This document shows positions 1 to 9,848 of a DNA stretch of 64,000 bases, one piece after another. Location: NCBI GenBank assembly GCA_027946555.1, contig JAPEVC010000046.1, forward strand, positions 62,001-126,000, read 5' to 3'. Numbering within the stretch: position 1 is the first letter of the stretch; every line of letters starts with the position of its first letter. This DNA is from Gnomoniopsis sp. IMI 355080. Taxonomy: Eukaryota > Ascomycota > Sordariomycetes > Diaporthales > Gnomoniaceae. The position numbers and the translations under genes are program-made. The notes below the pieces were generated by a model. The model worked only from the letters and a program-made list of their open reading frames with translations. It was not told the origin of the DNA and searched no databases.

Positions 1-65
1 TTGTTATCAGCGTCTGTCTTGGTTCTGTGGCTGGGAGCTGGGGAATGAGCTGTCTACTTGAGGAC

Positions 66-93
66 AGGTCTAGACAAGGTCTAGACAAGGTCT
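66..93. repeat. Short tandem repeat, 11-bp unit
   Basis: The unit AGGTCTAGACA occurs twice in direct succession (66-76, 77-87), followed by a partial third copy. It is too short to suggest any mobile element and is probably replication slippage. Confidence 0.8.
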
Positions 94-249
94 CTAAATG
101 TGAACAATTTGGGTAGCAGGATGCCCAGACGATTATTCCTTAAGCTCACCTACGTGTAAAAGCTGTAGCTCGATCCTCATTGTCTTAGTGATTATAGCTC
201 ATCATCTAATCATATGCCAGAGTTCTTATCTGTTAATGTTGCCCGTGGC

Positions 250-262
250 CCGCGGTCCGCGG
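250..262. promoter_or_regulatory. Doubled CCGCGG zinc-cluster-type site
   Basis: CCGCGGTCCGCGG places two CCG-CGG inverted triplets one base apart. CCG/CGG triplets in inverted orientation are the usual target of Zn2Cys6 regulators. The site lies 3' of the regulator gene 511-2591, so any function is uncertain; the same core recurs at 3086, 5794 and 5873. Confidence 0.3.
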
Positions 263-510
263 TGAGCCTTCAGGACGAAGCTCATCAGGGGCCAAATTGT
301 GGTCTTGTCGTCTGATACGGAGCAATCTATACTCAATCGTCCAGAATTGATGGGGTGGAGTCAATTTTTGGACTGGAAGACCCATATCGATAGTATGCAC
401 CGAGGTTCACAGTGTGTCAAAGCGATACGAGTCTAGGTTTGTAAACGCAGCCAAGGCGTTCGATTTCCATTTCATTCTTCAAGGTGTACCGCTACGTACT
501 CATTTCCGGT

Positions 511-2591
511 TCAGGTGTTGACTTGAAAAATATCCCACAGATTCGGAAAGAGCTCTTCTATGAACTCGGGGTCCTGTAATGCTATCTCTTGCAACCCCGG
601 AGTGGATAATTGTGGTCCACCAGGCTTTAATGTAGCCATCAGCCTCTGCACTATGCCCTCATGCTGAGCAAGACAAATATCGCCTAGCTCCCATCCCATC
701 TTATCCCGATGACCGCGCAACGCCGTAAGAAGATCCCAGGCCAGCCGTAGGGAGCTGCTTTGTGCCACGGCCGCCTGGCTGTCTTCCGTCTCGAGAGCGC
801 AGCGAAGCAGGAAAGTGGTTGTAGACGAAAAAACAAAGGCACTCATAGGTAGCCAGAAGTCACGGAGCTGGTCCTCGTGCAATTCTTGGACCAACACAAC
901 GATTTCTTCGGCTGTCCTTTGAACCTGCATGTATCGGTTTGCCAGCATTTGTGAGCCAATGTCCTCTTTGTCTGTGTCGTTCTCGAGCTCAATCCTCCGC
1001 AGCAGAAGCTGGGTGGAAAGGTAAGCAAGGCGCAAGTTCGCACCGCCTGGAAGGTGTAGCTGTGTTCCACGTGTGATAATGCGGCGTACTTCGGCGTCCA
1101 GTTTTTGGACCCATTGATTGAGTCTGAACTCCAGATCGGCAGTGTGAACACTTTTATTTGGGTCCACGCAGTACAAAACTTGAAGGTAGTGGTCCAGCAC
1201 TTCAGTCAGACCAGAGAGTGCAATGAACACGGGTGCCGCCTGGCCTTCATCCTGAAGGCAGAAATGGCTAAGTTCTGGTGAGGGCACATCGTGCTGGGCA
1301 CGTTGAATGCGTGGCGGTGTTCCATGAGCGAGACTGGACCTGGAAGATGGGACCCGGTTAGAGGACTGGGTTCATAGAGACTCAACAGGAGAAACTGACT
1401 TACCACTTGTCGTGGATTAGAAGTGACCACCAAATCTTCATGCGGAGGAGTTTTTCAGAGTCAGGAATGTCCCAAGAAGATGGGTCTCGGTTGAGCCCCA
1501 GTGAATGCGCCAAGGACACGGCAGCTCCAAGTTGAACACCGTTACCTATCAAAGACGTAGTCGGCCGACCTCCGACATTCAGTAAAATCGCGGTGATGGT
1601 GGAGATCCCGGGGGATAAGTGTAGCTCTGAATACAAAACTTCGTTGGCAAGATTCCATATGAATCGATCATTCAGCGCCCGGTGGCCAGCAACATTGGAT
1701 GACAAGCGCCAATACATTGTGCTATGTGCATAAAGAGAGGCCAGTAGCGCTGGCGATATCTTGTCCTTTTCGTTCTTATACTGTGACTTGAATGATCCAT
1801 GGTCTAACAGCGGCAGGCAAATGTTGATTTTACGGAAGTATCTAGACACGATGGTGAGGTGAACTCCCATAGGCGAAAACATGGCTAGAGGAACCTTACA
1901 ATTCTATAAATTGCTCGGCCCAGGGAGCAAGGTACTGCTCGATAATGTTGAGCTTCTCGCGGGCCTGGTTTGTGCAGGCGGTTATTTCCACGCCGATCGG
2001 CCGCTTCTGTACTGTTGAAAACAGGACAGGCTTTGAGCGGCTGCCAGGCAGAGGACGCACCATGCGTATACCGCCGTTGTCGGTGGTGATGGTGGAGAGG
2101 TAATCAGCCAAGACCTGGCTGTCTGCTGTATTGGCAGGGCCCACAATGTGCGTATTCTGCTGCTCAGAATCGTCCGTCGCAAGCGGTGTTGGCTGATAAT
2201 CGTCAACCTCTACCTCATTTGCCCGTCCGGTCCACGAGGTGGTGTCCGCTGAAGGGCCAGGTTCAGGGACTGCAGCTGGTAATACTCCATGCTCCACATC
2301 AATGGACGGGCTGTTTGAATGGACCGGGTCCGCTATCTGTGCTACCGTTCTCCGTGCTGCCACTTTCCTAATTCCTCTCGAAGTCGTCGTGTTGGTGCTA
2401 GTCTTGCCATTTGAACTTTGCTCACTTTCCGCGGGGAAACGGCACTCGGTTCCATGAATACGGCACATCAGACAAGATGATGAGCTTGCTTCAATCTTGC
2501 ACCGAGACTTTCGACGCCGGCATGGGCCGCATGCCGGTCTCAGATGTGAGCGATATGGTCGCTCTTGCGAGCTCGAGGTTGCGGCTTGCAT
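511..2591 (-). CDS. Zn2Cys6 fungal transcription factor
   Basis: Nuclear sequence-specific regulator. Three exons fit: complement of 1900-2591, 1404-1841 and 511-1339, giving 652 residues; introns of 58 and 64 nt have GTAAG donors and TAG/CAG acceptors, and phases agree. Residues about 19-47 hold the binuclear zinc cluster (C-x2-C-x6-C-x8-C-x2-C-x6-C, with CRRRKSRC). The second and third exons form the fungal_trans middle homology region; the second join restores a typical 'LAHGTPP...DVPSPE' segment. The C-terminal tail is helical without another domain. It is next to an MFS pseudogene and a dialkylglycine decarboxylase-like gene, so it may be their pathway regulator; that is inference from position and shared CCGCGG motifs. 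Its inducer is unknown. The start is the only ATG ahead of the zinc cluster in frame. Confidence 0.88.
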
Positions 2592-3340
2592 GATAGTGGG
2601 CAGATGAATATATTCTCCAGAAATTGGCTTCCGCGATAGCGACCTCTGTGAAGTGATTGATTAAATTCTTTGCCTCAATGCTTCAGACCTGTGGCACCAG
2701 CCAGGTCTGCATACTGAGGTAATTCGACGACATGTCTTTCCTACACCCAAACCGTCCAAACAAGTACAAGTCCTGTAACTACTAGATATCAATTGGCACT
2801 GTCCCAGCCTATGTAAAACATAGGCACGCGACTTGATTGCTTTTTGCCTCTAAATTCTCACACCCTCGTCTAACTTTCCTGACCTGCCAAAGCACAGATG
2901 CTGTCCAAAATCTCGTATTTGGCCGAACGGGCGAGAACCTCACCTTGCGCGCCTTCGCAACTACTACCGCCCTCGCCTCGCCGATATGTTGTTAAAATAA
3001 TGTCAGAGGTCTGTGTGGGCCACTGTTGTTAAGTCTGTATGGGCGGAGCACTCTGAGGAACCTTGCACCGGACAGAGAGGGTTTCCCGCGGGAAACCCCC
3101 GCAGTCCTCGGTCGAGTTAAGGCCAAGGTTACCTATCTAATCTTTGCGCAAGTAGATAGCCAAGCTCGGATTAGATTATATCGCGCCATGTTGGGCAAGC
3201 TGAAGCCCTCGCTGCCGAATTCAAGGAGGAAGCTTGCCTTATAAGGATATGCATTGACCATGTTTACAATCTTCCAGTACCCGAGGATCCGATTATTTGG
3301 TGCCCTTTCTAAGTACAGGCATTGCATGAATTGATGCGAG
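2592..3340. other. Intergenic promoter region between regulator and MFS remnant
   Basis: Divergent spacer of about 750 bp between the zinc-cluster regulator (-) and the MFS pseudogene (+). The one notable element is the perfect 16-bp palindrome at 3081-3096. No other gene is seen. Confidence 0.55.
3081..3096. promoter_or_regulatory. Perfect palindrome GTTTCCCGCGGGAAAC
   Basis: Sixteen-base perfect inverted repeat centred on CCGCGG, 245 bp upstream of the MFS start codon and about 490 bp upstream of the regulator start. A nearly identical copy precedes the decarboxylase gene (5868-5883). A zinc-cluster protein binding abutting CCG/CGG triplets would be a natural reader. Flanking TTTCCCGC also resembles an E2F-like site, which is an alternative reading. 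Confidence 0.5.
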
Positions 3341-3983
3341 ATGACTGGCAGTGATAGAAAATCTGATCTAAATGCAAATGATGCAGCAGAAGAGCCCGTA
3401 CAAGCCGTGCTTGATCTTGCGCACAAGGCTGAAGCCGAGCATCTGGAGGAGGCAGCGTTTAAACGATCAAGGTGGAAGCTGGATCTGGGCCTGATACCCT
3501 TGCTCTGCGTCACATATGCGTTACAGTCTATCGACAAAACAACACTCGGCTATGCAGCAATATTTGACCTCGAGGCCGATGTGGGCCTAAGTGGCACCGA
3601 GCACTCATGGCCAGGGGCTATATTCTACCTTGGCTATCTCACCTGGGAATTTCCCACAAGCATGATGCTACAGAAGCTACCGATTGACTACTTCATGGCA
3701 GGAACAATTAGTCAAATCTTTGTGCTGTTCCGTGCACGGAAGCTGAGAATTAGCTTCTAGGTGATCACATGGGGTATCGTCCTGATGTGCCACCGAATGT
3801 TGTCGACTTTGTCAGCATGGCTGCTGCTCGAACATTTCTTGGTGTTTTTGAGGCATCCATCAATCCAGGCACTATGCTTTTGTTCTCCATGTAAGAGTTT
3901 AGAGCTTTCCGTTCCACCACCTCAATAAGAGTTCGACCCTCAGCTGACAATATCACTGTGGTATTACACACGTAATGAGCAGT
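3341..3983 (+). pseudogene. MFS allantoate-permease-type transporter, truncated remnant
   Basis: The first 126 or so codons read as the N-terminus of a Dal5-like (anion:cation symporter) MFS protein: a hydrophilic start, first membrane segment 'LIPLLCVTYALQSIDKTTLGYAA', and 'YLGYLTWEFPTSMMLQKLP'. It then fails. The expected first intron has lost its GT donor, so the frame runs into a stop at 3758-3760. After 'VITWGIVLMCH' a one-base deletion shifts the frame; homology resumes as 'SMAAARTFLGVFEASINPGTML' from about 3800. A possible second intron (about 3894-3940) no longer joins in phase, and 'LWYYTRNEQ' (about 3956-3982) is the last recognisable piece. Nothing of the remaining eight or so helices is seen. 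It probably once took up the substrate of the neighbouring decarboxylase. Confidence 0.8.
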
Positions 3984-4294
3984 GTAGATATGCCAATATT
4001 GACATCCCCAGTGAGGAGAGGACGGTCAGAGACTGTTTGGATGTCTAGGCATGTAGGTACGAGTCCTGGTATGACGGCTCAAGTATGGGAAAGTCTGTCC
4101 ACATCGTTGCTATCGCCGTAAGAATTGCCAAACTACTGAGAACCTCATGTATTTTTGTATTTCCTGTCTCTTTTAAGTACTGCTGGGTTGTTGAGGCTCC
4201 AGTCCCTACAAACCCCTTTATTCGTTATGTAGCTTGGCTGGTTGTTACTGCCGGCGCATCACGAATGCCATCGCACCATAACCACAAGTCGACT
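3984..4294. other. Spacer after the MFS remnant
   Basis: No further MFS homology can be read here in any frame, so the rest of the transporter is deleted, not just decayed. The stretch also holds the 3' flank of the decarboxylase gene. Confidence 0.5.
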
Positions 4295-5629
4295 TTATGC
4301 ATTGGCCCCGCTCAACCCTCTCTCTTGAAGAACATAACCAAAGCATTCATCAAGAATCTGGACAGCACTGTCGATTTCCTCTGCCGATACAGTAACGGGA
4401 GGTGCCAGTCGGAAGACACCGCCCATGCCTGGCAAATTGACCACATTGCAAGAGAGACCGCAAACCATGGCACGGTCTGAGACGGCCTGGCCGATGTCAA
4501 TGCCAGGTGCTTTTGTTCGAGCGTCCGATATGATTTCGATTCCCTGAAGAAGGCCGCGACCACGGACGTCACCAATACACCAATATTTCTCCTGAAGCTT
4601 AAGCAGGTTCTTGCGTAGTTGTTCACCACGCTCAGCAGCTTTCTGACATATGTTGTCTCGCTCCACGATCTCGAGCACTTTGTTGCCTACGGCAGCAGTG
4701 AGAGGGTCATTGAGGTGAGTTGTCAACCAAAGAAAATTCGCCTCGGCACACCCTCGCTCGATCTCAGCCGTCGTGCTAACCGAAGCCAATGGTAAACCGC
4801 AACCGAGAGTTTTAGAAAGGGCAAGTATGTCGGGGATCACACCATCGTGCTCGAAAGCGAACATTTTGCCGGTACGTCCTACGCCGGTCTGAGCCTCGTC
4901 CATGATGATTAATATGCCTCGCTTCCGGCACTCTTTGGCCATTCTCGTCAGATAGCCCGGTGGAGGCTCGAGAATACCACCAGTCGATAGGATAGGCTCC
5001 ATGATAAAGGCCGCGAGTGAGCCTACACTCTGCCTGTCAATCATGGACCAACCGAACTCAAGCTCCGTCTCCCAGTCGTATGATCCGTCGGCTTTCCTAA
5101 AGGGTGACCTATAGCCGTAAGGAGCTGGGAAGGCAAGTTGGCCAGGCATAGCAGGGCCACCATTCTTTCGCCCTGCTGAATATGTGGCTGCGCCCGCTCC
5201 GGATGTCAGGCCGTGGTAGCTTGCCGAGAAAGCAATGATTTCGAATTTCCCGGTATATAGTTTCGCCATCTTAATCGCTGCTTCGGTAGTTTCAGATCCA
5301 GTGTTGAGAAAAAATGACTTTTCGAGTGGCGCCGGAAGTAGTCGACCAAGACGCTCGGCCAGTTGGACCACCGGCTCGGTGATCATATTGCTAAGCAGAT
5401 GGTCAAGCTCTGCTACATAGCTTTGGACCACCTTGACAATCTCGGGGTGTGAGTGGCCCAAAAGTGAGCTCATCTGACCAGACGTGAAGTCCAGTATCTG
5501 TTTACCGCTTGCATCGAAAAGCTTTGTTCCGCTGGCCTTGGTGATAATGACGGGTGAGAATGGGACTCCAGTCTTCATGAGATGCTTGTCAGCCTTTGCC
5601 CAAAAGGCTTGCGTAGTGTCGGTCGACAT
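4295..5629 (-). CDS. 2,2-dialkylglycine decarboxylase-like class III aminotransferase
   Basis: Single intronless frame of 444 residues, close to the about 433 of the bacterial enzyme. PLP-dependent fold-type I protein. Visible landmarks: 'NTGSETTEAAIKMA' (cofactor phosphate loop), 'SASYHGLT', 'MEPILSTGG', 'IMDEAQTGVGRTGK', and the Schiff-base lysine in 'LSKTLGCGLPLAS'. The run 'LTTHLNDPLTAAVG', 'IGDVRGRGLLQGIEI' and 'LPGMGGVFRLAPPVTVS' is characteristic of dialkylglycine decarboxylase and not of GABA or ornithine aminotransferases. That family decarboxylates and transaminates 2,2-dialkyl amino acids such as alpha-aminoisobutyrate or isovaline, passing the amino group to pyruvate. No mitochondrial presequence is evident, so it is probably cytosolic. 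Two CCGCGG sites lie upstream (5794, 5873). Lack of introns and likeness to bacterial enzymes make old horizontal transfer possible but unproven. Confidence 0.88.
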   Translation of the reverse strand: MSTDTTQAFWAKADKHLMKTGVPFSPVIITKASGTKLFDASGKQILDFTSGQMSSLLGHSHPEIVKVVQSYVAELDHLLSNMITEPVVQLAERLGRLLPAPLEKSFFLNTGSETTEAAIKMAKLYTGKFEIIAFSASYHGLTSGAGAATYSAGRKNGGPAMPGQLAFPAPYGYRSPFRKADGSYDWETELEFGWSMIDRQSVGSLAAFIMEPILSTGGILEPPPGYLTRMAKECRKRGILIIMDEAQTGVGRTGKMFAFEHDGVIPDILALSKTLGCGLPLASVSTTAEIERGCAEANFLWLTTHLNDPLTAAVGNKVLEIVERDNICQKAAERGEQLRKNLLKLQEKYWCIGDVRGRGLLQGIEIISDARTKAPGIDIGQAVSDRAMVCGLSCNVVNLPGMGGVFRLAPPVTVSAEEIDSAVQILDECFGYVLQERGLSGANA

Positions 5630-5793
5630 GGTGCGCAGTAGAATGAATGTCTCGTTGCTGTAAGCTCAGGCACCAGGTGGGAATAATGCATCCGGAAAGA
5701 TCGGGAATCATTGACCCATTCACCATGATCAAAGGGTATTTATTATTCCCTGTCAACAACATGAGGCCTTTTCTGGTGGACATGAAATCTTCG

Positions 5794-5799
5794 CCGCGG
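5794..5799. promoter_or_regulatory. CCGCGG site upstream of decarboxylase
   Basis: Inverted CCG/CGG triplets about 165 bp upstream of the decarboxylase start codon on the minus strand. Second of two such cores in this promoter. Confidence 0.3.
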
Positions 5800-5867
5800 A
5801 CAGTCCTTGGTTCCATTAGTTGCCCCCTCTCACATTGATTGGTGTGTCAGTTTCCCGGCCCGAATTG

Positions 5868-5883
5868 GTTTTCCGCGGGAAAC
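5868..5883. promoter_or_regulatory. Near-palindrome GTTTTCCGCGGGAAAC
   Basis: It differs by one base from the perfect palindrome at 3081-3096 and lies about 240 bp upstream of the decarboxylase start codon. A further half site (GTTTCCCG) is at 5850-5857. The shared element supports common control of the decarboxylase and the lost transporter, probably by the adjacent zinc-cluster protein. Confidence 0.45.
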
Positions 5884-7709
5884 TTTTGGCTTGGGTTCAC
5901 CACAACGTCTTGTGCAGCATCGACAATCGATCCGAGTGATCAGCACAGTTTGTTTGCTGCTGTCTCGATTCGAAATTCTGAAAGGTCTGCTGTGATCTTC
6001 GGCTACCGAGCTTGATAATGTGCCCATGGATCCTGGCCTGGCGGGCACTGATGCTGCTCGTCGGGAGTCCGCAGCTTTATCAAACGGTGTTGATTCGCTT
6101 GTCTTCCCAGTATGAGAGAACTGCTAAATAGAATGGAGAAGGCCTCGGGCTGTCTCGTTGGTTAGCAAAGGCAACGTCGAATGAGACTGCGCATGATCGG
6201 ATATCTATCCTCTCAACCCAGGCTCCCTACAGTCACCTCTGGTCACTACTTCTGCGACTGCGGATCAAAGATAGTACTGATAGTTTTTTCCCACTCATCC
6301 TTCATCATGTTCGGGTGAGATTGAAGTGTTGACAAAGATGAAGAGCCGCCAACTTGTCCATCCGACATGATCAGACGGGCGCCGAAACGACAAGGCATTT
6401 CACTTAATGATGGGCGTTCTGGAGGCTTTCGACCGTCGGCATTTGAATTGGGTACTGTACCTACCTAATTCAGATAGGCTGACAATGTATCTGTGAGAAG
6501 GGTGCTGATATTGGATAATCCTCGACCGATCCTCGCAAGCCAGCACGAGTCAATGTCCACTATTGAACGCACCACGATACCCACTTTCTTCCACCCACCG
6601 ACGTAAGGATCTGTCTAAAAGAGACAAAAATATCAAAAACATACAACACCGGGTATTCGCTAATGGTCACCCACTTAACTACTAATCCAGCCCTTAGCGG
6701 CTTGTATATGGGAGAGCGGACGGGATCCCTAATTTTCCACTAGGTATGGTCGTATGTGCTGGACTTGTGGCCAGCTTCCTCTATAAGATTATCCAATCAC
6801 TCCAACCATCTCCATATTACTGGTCATCTAAACTATATCGAAATTATCGCGTTCCTGAAAGTGTGCTTTGTACGCAGCTTTAAAAGTACTCGCACCTAGC
6901 GCTGTATATCCAACCAATTAACCGTAATAAAGTGTGCTGATATCGGTATAAATAAGACTGAGACCCATTCTACTTTGTGGAGAATGGTGCAATTCACCTA
7001 CATATAGGTGTCAAGTCGTTTCTTGGGGGGAGGGATGTAGTCGGCATTGCGGAGGCGTCGAACACTCCAGGTTCATACCTCGTTTCCGGTCCACAAAGTC
7101 TGTCCGTCCTTAAGCATGGCCCGAAGATTCATCCAGACCTTTGGGAATAATTGAAGAGCAGCACGTGCTCATGTTGAGACCGTTGTATTATTCGGTTGTC
7201 CAGCTTAAGGCCAGGTGAGATGGTGGGATGGCGGATCTCATGACAGCCAACGAGAGAGTCTGACTGAGGTTGTGTACCTAGTTTTGCATATACTGGTGGG
7301 AAAGCAAGTCCCTGAACAGACTGCTTCATTAAGAGTTGCTGGTTTTTTGTGCAAAAATGCGTAGGGGAGATATAGAATCAGAAGGGCCCAGGAAAGCCTG
7401 TAACAGGAAAGTAAGCTCATTGCTTTCGTACCCAACCGAATGCACCCGGAGAAATTGATTCGAGACGATCACTATATTAGCCTGGGGAAAGGACAATTGA
7501 TAGATGGCATGCTGGCTGGGCTAAGGTCGTCGTGGCGATGGAGGTTTGCCGTGATATAATGGACAGCCAGCAGATCTCCAATGAAGGAGACGTGTCGTTG
7601 CGAAGGGAGTAGAGGGTACTTTGGAAGTTGGTGGCGGGTGCGAAGTCAAGATTTCGGGATGACTACACTTAACTACCATCTACTTCAGCCCTCGGTAGCT
7701 TGTCAATCT

Positions 7710-7725
7710 AGGTACCTAGGTACCT
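7710..7725. repeat. Perfect palindrome AGGTACCTAGGTACCT
   Basis: Sixteen-base perfect palindrome, flanked by an outer inverted pair AATCTA / TAGATT (about 7705 and 7733) that could extend it into a hairpin. Related ACCTAGGT words occur at about 7839 and 40251. Confidence 0.7.
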
Positions 7726-8310
7726 TAGTAGGTAGATTATAGCAGACGAAATCTGAAGTTCTCCGCTGCTTACGAGCATACATCCACCAATATGCACAAT
7801 TGTTGGATTTATCAAGGGACCTCTCCATTCAAACGTACCTAGGTCCAGATCAGGCTTGTAATAAGTCAAACTTCGCGTAGCGCTTCAAAGGCTTTCCCTC
7901 ACGCTGTTATCTCACATTTATCTGAGACGGATGAAATATCAGGTATCATAAGTCGGATCTTCGATCCGTTGAGCAAGTGAGAAAGCAGTCTGTTTAGAAA
8001 CCACCCCAAACTTGGCACAGCTTCTGGGCAACTTCCTTGATTTATATTCAGCTAAGTAATGACATTTCAAAATCAACAATTGATCGCCATATGTGTTGAC
8101 CAGTCACACAGTGACACGCTCCGCAGAAGAATCAGAGAGCCTCAGCCCAGTGACGCTAGCGGCAACACTGCACGCGTGAATCCCTGAACAACGGCGGGAA
8201 CGTGCATGAGGGGGGTCGTCATATGGTAACAGGCCCCACGCCATATCTATACCCGGATGACTCAACTGAACATATCCACGGATTTGAGTTTCTGGAATAC
8301 TTCTAGGAGT

Positions 8311-8318
8311 CTATAAAT
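8311..8318 (+). promoter_or_regulatory. Possible TATA box of the PhzF-like gene
   Basis: CTATAAAT lies 87 bp upstream of the start codon, at a plausible distance for a fungal core promoter with a short leader. There is no direct evidence for the transcription start. Confidence 0.35.
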
Positions 8319-8397
8319 GCGAAGCCGCAATAGACAGGCAACACTCATCCAAGTCTTCAATTTCGACCACTTCAGCTACCCCCAGCCTCGGCCTACC

Positions 8398-9467
8398 ATG
8401 CATTTTGTCACACTTGACGTGTTCACCGACAAGCCGTTCTTAGGCGTAGGTAACTCTCTTTAGTTACCACCGGAGTTTTTGTAACATGTAGAATGCTGAC
8501 CACGAACGGATTGTAGAATCCTCTCGCCATTGTAGTGGTGGAGGACAACGAGCGGGCTGCCTTGGACAAAGATGATAGTTCCGATATCAAGCAACTCATC
8601 GCCAAAGAATTCAATCTCTCCGAGACCGTCTTCCTCTACCTTCGGCCGAATGAGACACTTTCTTCTCCAGACCGCTCCTCCAGCGAGCGTGAGATACGGA
8701 TCTACACCATTGAGTCAGAACTCCCCTTTGCTGGCCACCCAACCATCGGCACCGCATATTTCATCCGGAAGCATCTCGGATGGGACTTTGTGAACACAAT
8801 CACTCCTCGCGCCGGGCCCATCCACCTTACTTCGGCCGACGATGGCTCAGTGACGGCCAAAATCCCGCACGACGTTCACCTGCATTCGGGCACCCTGCGC
8901 TCACTCTACGAGCTAGGGGACAAGGAGGTCACGGCGCAAATTCAACCTGCTCTGCATGACGAAGAGGAGATCAGGAATGCGGAGCTCGACGCCCCCATCT
9001 TCAGCATAGTCAAGGGGATGACCTTCTTACTGGTGGAATTGCCGAGCATCGAGCACCTTGCAAAAGTGAACGTTGGCAAGCGCCTGGACCTGGGAAATTA
9101 TGTGAGCCTTCTTGACGCGGGCTCGTGGGGTCACGGGTTCACTGCGCGGTACTACTATGTGCGGAAGACAGTGACTGCCGCTGAAGACGGCACACGGACG
9201 GAGACGATTCGGACTCGGATGGTGGAGCTGGGATTTGAGGATCCAGCCACTGGATCTGCGGCTTCGGCTTTGTCATGTCACCTGAGTCTCAATGGAGACG
9301 TGGAAGAGGCGAGGTACCGCATCACACAAGGGGTCGAGATTGGTCGCAAAAGCGACATCGAGGTGAGCGTCGTCTCGAGTACCGGAGAACATGGTGCAAG
9401 GTCAGTAAAAGAGGTGAGGCTAGGCGGGTCTGCTCGTGTGGTGATGTCTGGTCACATTGATGTCTGA
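8398..9467 (+). CDS. PhzF-family isomerase/epimerase-like protein
   Basis: Two exons, 8398-8445 and 8517-9467, joined over a 71-nt intron (GTAGGT...TTGTAG), give 332 residues. The join restores the family's opening 'VFTDKPFLGNPLAIVVVE'. PhzF proteins have two similar halves with a diaminopimelate-epimerase-like fold and no cofactor. The catalytic glutamate is expected in 'AKEFNLSETVF', the substrate loop in 'ELPFAGHPTIGTAYF', and the second-half 'FEDPATGSAASAL' is intact. Fungal members are mostly of unknown substrate; despite the name there is no phenazine pathway here. The gene converges on a cytochrome P450, and the two could belong to a small metabolite pathway, although no backbone synthase is in the window. 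Confidence 0.9.
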
Positions 9468-9848
9468 GATATCGCGGTCAAGCCAATTTGTAAAGAGAAG
9501 TATTTTACAGAAGGGACAGGGTATCTCTGGAGTCGGGTCTGGCAGAGCAAACCCTTCTTTCAAGTGTATGGCCTATGTGAGCTGGAATTTGGTAGAAACA
9601 GAGACGGCTTAGATATGCGCCAACTGGGTTATCATCCCTAGAAATAAATGACCACTTATTTGAGGATAAAATGCTTATATAGATGCAGCAGTTACCATGA
9701 TGGTCAAGTCGTATGCTAAAATACCTAGTGTACACCATTGTAGCCTCAAGACTTATTATGTACGGTTGCAATGCTCTTCCCCCCCTCCCCACCAAAGAAA
9801 GAAAGACTTCTGCCACAAATATTACTTGTCCAACCTTCTCGACGTTCC
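9468..9848. other. Convergent 3' spacer
   Basis: A 381-bp spacer between the ends of the PhzF-like gene (+) and the P450 (-). Nothing but presumed 3' UTRs is seen. Confidence 0.6.

Larger units (their letters stand above)
1..510. other. Intergenic, downstream of the first gene
   Basis: No gene is seen. The stretch is the 3' flank of the zinc-cluster regulator on the minus strand. It holds a short tandem repeat near 66-93 and a doubled CCGCGG motif at 250-262. Confidence 0.6.
5630..8397. other. Gene-free stretch, about 2.8 kb
   Basis: No convincing gene on either strand; the short frames lack domain or signal features. It holds the upstream sites of the decarboxylase (5794, 5868), a palindromic ACCTAGGT cluster at 7710-7725, and locally AT-richer sequence (6600-7000, 7650-8100). 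It ends with the promoter of the PhzF-like gene. Confidence 0.6.

Noticed and set aside
2425..2440. CTTTCCGCGGGGAAAC, resembling the shared palindrome
   Set aside because: It lies inside the regulator's coding exon and the symmetry is off by one base; treated as coding coincidence.
5868..5883. Reading the palindrome as an E2F-type (TTTCCCGC) cell-cycle site
   Set aside because: The adjacent genes are metabolic and a zinc-cluster regulator is next door; kept only as an alternative.
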